Below, in pieces: positions 62,161 through 64,000 of a stretch of 64,000 bases of DNA. The notes under the pieces are model-generated. The model saw only the letters and a list, made by a program, of their open reading frames with translations, searched no databases and had not been told where the DNA came from. A program made the translations under genes and the position numbers. Every line of letters starts with the position of its first letter. The stretch's first letter is position 1. Origin of the DNA: Saprospiraceae bacterium (lineage in GTDB: Bacteria > Bacteroidota > Bacteroidia > Chitinophagales > Saprospiraceae); NCBI GenBank assembly GCA_020631355.1, contig JAHDHL010000005.1, forward strand, positions 162,822 through 226,821, written 5' to 3'.

Positions 62161-63213
62161 CTAGCAACAACTCATATCCCCACCATTCTCATCGGCATTG
62201 AAAGGCATGTTGCCACCACAGCCCTCAAAGATGCCATAGTGGGTACTCCAATCCCCGAAGAACTCGAAATGTTCCTTGAAACGCGTCTCATGTAGCATCT
62301 TATAGGTATTGCCGCAAACGGTGATCATTTTCCCTTTCGGGAAACGATGATGGTCGTCAAGGTCGAAATAATGAGCATTTTCCTTAATGGTTCCAAGGTA
62401 TCTGACGGATTGTCCATAATCCTCACAATCCTCCTCAAGGCCATCCAGTTTGAATAGGCGGTAGGTCACGGAAAAGAACTGCATGTCACCAACCCTTTCT
62501 TGGATGTCCTCGTTTTCAATGGTAATGCCATTGCTCTTGATGACCCTAGGGTCTGTGAAGCCCGATTTCTTGGCCATTTTGAGAAAATCATTCCAATACA
62601 ATGCTCCTGAGAGGCATTCGCCCCAAAGAACAGTATCCTGCTGGAGTTCGGTACTGATTCTACGGTCACAGTAGACATCACTGAAGTACATCTCACCCCC
62701 CGGTTTGAGGAGTCGGAATGCATCATTGAAGATTTTTTGCTTATCCATACTCAGATTCACTACACAATTCGAGATGATGAGGTCAAAACTGCCATCCTGA
62801 AGTCCCAGTTCGTCCAGTTGGTCGATATTGCCCTTGATGAAACGTACGTTGGATGTGGAATAACCGAATTTTTCGGTATGATAATCAATATGCTGATTGG
62901 CTACGGCCAATTGTTCATCAGTCATATCCACTCCGATGACCTGACCCTGCTGCCCCACCAAACTGGAAGCGATATAACAATCCCGGCCACTACCCGAACC
63001 CAAATCAAGGACCTTGAGCCCATCGAGCTGAAAAGGAATGGTAAGGCCGCAGCCGTAATATTTGGCGTGGACCTCATCATGGATGTCTTCCAGAATGCGT
63101 TGGATATACTTGGGAGGTGGCACCAGGGTGCAGCAGGCATTCGTTTTCAAATCTTCCGAACGGCTGAGTTCTTTGCCGTAATACTCCTTGACATCTTCAT
63201 AATTCACTTCCAT
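62161..63213 (-). CDS. arsM: Arsenite S-adenosylmethyltransferase ArsM
   Basis: A 350-residue SAM methyltransferase. Motif I is VLDLGSGSGRDCYIAS and motif II is VIGVDMTDEQL. Conserved cysteines of the ArsM family are present: NACC (C27-C28), SNCVVNLS and GECLSG. The C-terminus ends in a CC pair (GGDMSCC) likely to bind As(III) on delivery. It methylates arsenite to volatile or less toxic forms. No arsR, arsB or arsC is next to it, so its regulation is not visible. It is isolated on both sides. Confidence 0.9.
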   Translation of the reverse strand: MEVNYEDVKEYYGKELSRSEDLKTNACCTLVPPPKYIQRILEDIHDEVHAKYYGCGLTIPFQLDGLKVLDLGSGSGRDCYIASSLVGQQGQVIGVDMTDEQLAVANQHIDYHTEKFGYSTSNVRFIKGNIDQLDELGLQDGSFDLIISNCVVNLSMDKQKIFNDAFRLLKPGGEMYFSDVYCDRRISTELQQDTVLWGECLSGALYWNDFLKMAKKSGFTDPRVIKSNGITIENEDIQERVGDMQFFSVTYRLFKLDGLEEDCEDYGQSVRYLGTIKENAHYFDLDDHHRFPKGKMITVCGNTYKMLHETRFKEHFEFFGDWSTHYGIFEGCGGNMPFNADENGGDMSCC

Positions 63214-63561
63214 GATGCATGTTTTTTAGAAAATAACAAATGGCAGCCCCTAGGGGTTCGGACCATGGGTTCGAAGGTAAGGGAATTCTGGTATTAGACC
63301 AATGGATGATGCTACCGAAATCATGTACGGATGGGGACATTTCGAATAGGAAAATCCCGTAGGGGAGAATTCCGCGTGAAAAAAAAGGATTTCCTAAAAA
63401 TGCGAATTGTCACAGATTTTTGGATGATTCCTAAACATAGCTTAGGAATTGAACCTGACAAAAATGGAATCAACTGGCCAAAACCTCGTGGTATTAATGT
63501 TATTTTCATATATACATTTCAATCATACCCTGATGAATCAGTCGATGATTTACTTGGATAA
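63214..63561. other. Intergenic stretch before the CRISPR leader
   Basis: About 350 bases between arsM and the CRISPR leader. Short open frames exist on both strands, but none looks like a real protein. A 10-bp palindrome (CCCCTAGGGG at 63247-63256) is the only small structure noted. It must hold the arsM promoter. Confidence 0.4.
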
Positions 63562-63705
63562 AGGAAAAATAAAGCCTATTTTGTCGATGTTCTTTGATAA
63601 GTCGGGCTTTTTCTTTTTTTTGACACTGTCACAAAGTGCCTCAAAAAAAAGTGTTAAAATTTTGAATTAAAGCCTTGTATTTGAGGTTTTTACGCTGAAA
63701 TAACT
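63562..63705 (+). promoter_or_regulatory. Probable CRISPR leader
   Basis: 144 AT-rich bases with A and T runs directly before the first repeat, on the side where the repeats are intact. The repeat ending ATTGAAAC sets transcription rightward, which fits a leader here. Confidence 0.6.
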
Positions 63706-63953
63706 CTTTGAGAGCATTGTCCACTACAGATAGGATTGAAACCAAAAAAGTTTGGTATACCCGATCTTTTTCAAAGACTTTGAGAGCATTGTCCACTACA
63801 GATAGGATTGAAACTCCACTCCTCGTTTCTTTTTTTATTTTGATTATTCACTTTGAGAGCATTGTCCACTACAGATAGGATTGAAACACAAATTCTTTTT
63901 GTGTAGCCTCGTGCCACCTTGACTTTGAGAGCATTGTCCACTACAGATAGGAT
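63706..63953 (+). CRISPR. Short CRISPR array, four repeats and three spacers
   Basis: Repeats of 37 bp lie at 63706-63742, 63778-63814 and 63851-63887 and are identical. They start CTTTGAGAGCATTGTCC and end GGATTGAAAC. A fourth copy (63923-63953) keeps the first 31 bases and then diverges. Spacers of 35, 36 and 35 bases lie at 63743-63777, 63815-63850 and 63888-63922. The ATTGAAAC end is the 8-base crRNA tag typical of type III and some type I systems. The degraded fourth copy marks the leader-distal end, so the array looks complete. No cas genes are in the window. Confidence 0.95.
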
Positions 63954-64000
63954 GAGCGAGCGATTTCTGCGAAGCAGAATAGATGTCTGGGAGACATCTA
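63954..64000. repeat. Two adjacent perfect hairpins after the last CRISPR repeat
   Basis: TTCTGC-GAA-GCAGAA (63965-63979) is directly followed by TAGATGTCT-GGG-AGACATCTA (63980-64000). Both stems are perfect. They begin 12 bases after the point where the fourth repeat breaks off, and the second reaches the window edge. They could be a REP-like element, an insertion end or a terminator. Confidence 0.6.

Noticed and set aside
62737..63297. 186-codon open frame antisense to arsM
   Set aside because: Covers the SAM-binding region of arsM. The protein pattern is that of a reverse-strand shadow.
63258..63300. GGTTCGAA resembling a tRNA T loop
   Set aside because: The flanking bases do not pair as a T stem, and no anticodon arm or acceptor stem can be drawn.
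63321..63561. Overlapping short open frames on both strands before the CRISPR leader
   Set aside because: Opposite frames of similar length over the same bases, no recognisable motif, and unlikely amino-acid composition.

Overview
The window looks like a chromosomal segment of a marine-type Bacteroidota, most likely a Saprospiraceae-like bacterium. The signs are several secreted proteins with the PVELLSF linker and YPNP-type C-terminal sorting domain of the type IX secretion system (T9SS), many Bacteroidota lipoproteins, start sites mostly without Shine-Dalgarno sequences, and promoters that fit the Bacteroidota consensus (TTG about 20 bases before TAnnTTTG). No rRNA, tRNA, insertion sequence, transposase or phage gene was seen.

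Layout. 1-2762: tail of a MORN-like protein, then a secreted HExxH metallopeptidase-like protein and an N-formylglutamate-amidohydrolase-like T9SS protein. 2833-23381: an aerobic phenylacetate (paa) degradation region, all on the minus strand. From its promoter it reads paaE-A-B-C-D-G-H, an outer-membrane protein, a 1660-residue T9SS protein, paaI, a hypothetical gene and paaJ; then a DinB-like gene, paaZ, a TPR histidine kinase, paaF and paaY. The paaE promoter overlaps a TetR-type palindrome. The ligase paaK and the regulator gene are not in the window. 23490-24875: a single-heme lipoprotein. 25243-29580: a FucP-type sugar transporter and a GH92 alpha-mannosidase lipoprotein. 29833-39862: mixed genes, including a carboxypeptidase-regulatory-domain lipoprotein, a bestrophin, a histidine kinase without its phospho-acceptor histidine, a membrane-anchored protein with an EAD11-like cytoplasmic domain, a 51-residue cysteine-rich gene, aroK, a deoxynucleoside kinase, a LolD/MacB-type ATPase and an ATP:cob(I)alamin adenosyltransferase.

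40063-54060 is one long plus-strand run. It encodes a diheme cytochrome, the small and large subunits of an isoquinoline-1-oxidoreductase-like molybdenum hydroxylase, and genes for its cofactor (moaA, moeA, moaC, mobA, moaD, moaE, mocA, xdhC). Two overlapping DUF262 genes lie between mobA and moaD. The first has a DUF1524 HNH nuclease end and the second does not. DUF262 proteins belong to GmrSD/BrxU/SspE-type restriction systems, so this looks like a defence cassette carried inside a metabolic operon and is the most unusual arrangement here.

54086-58689: five poorly characterised minus-strand genes. 59076-61875: a fibre-like secreted protein and a T9SS protein. 62161-63213: an ArsM-like arsenite methyltransferase. 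The window ends in a short CRISPR array (four repeats, three spacers, AT-rich leader on the left, no cas genes in view). Its last repeat is cut and followed by two perfect hairpins.
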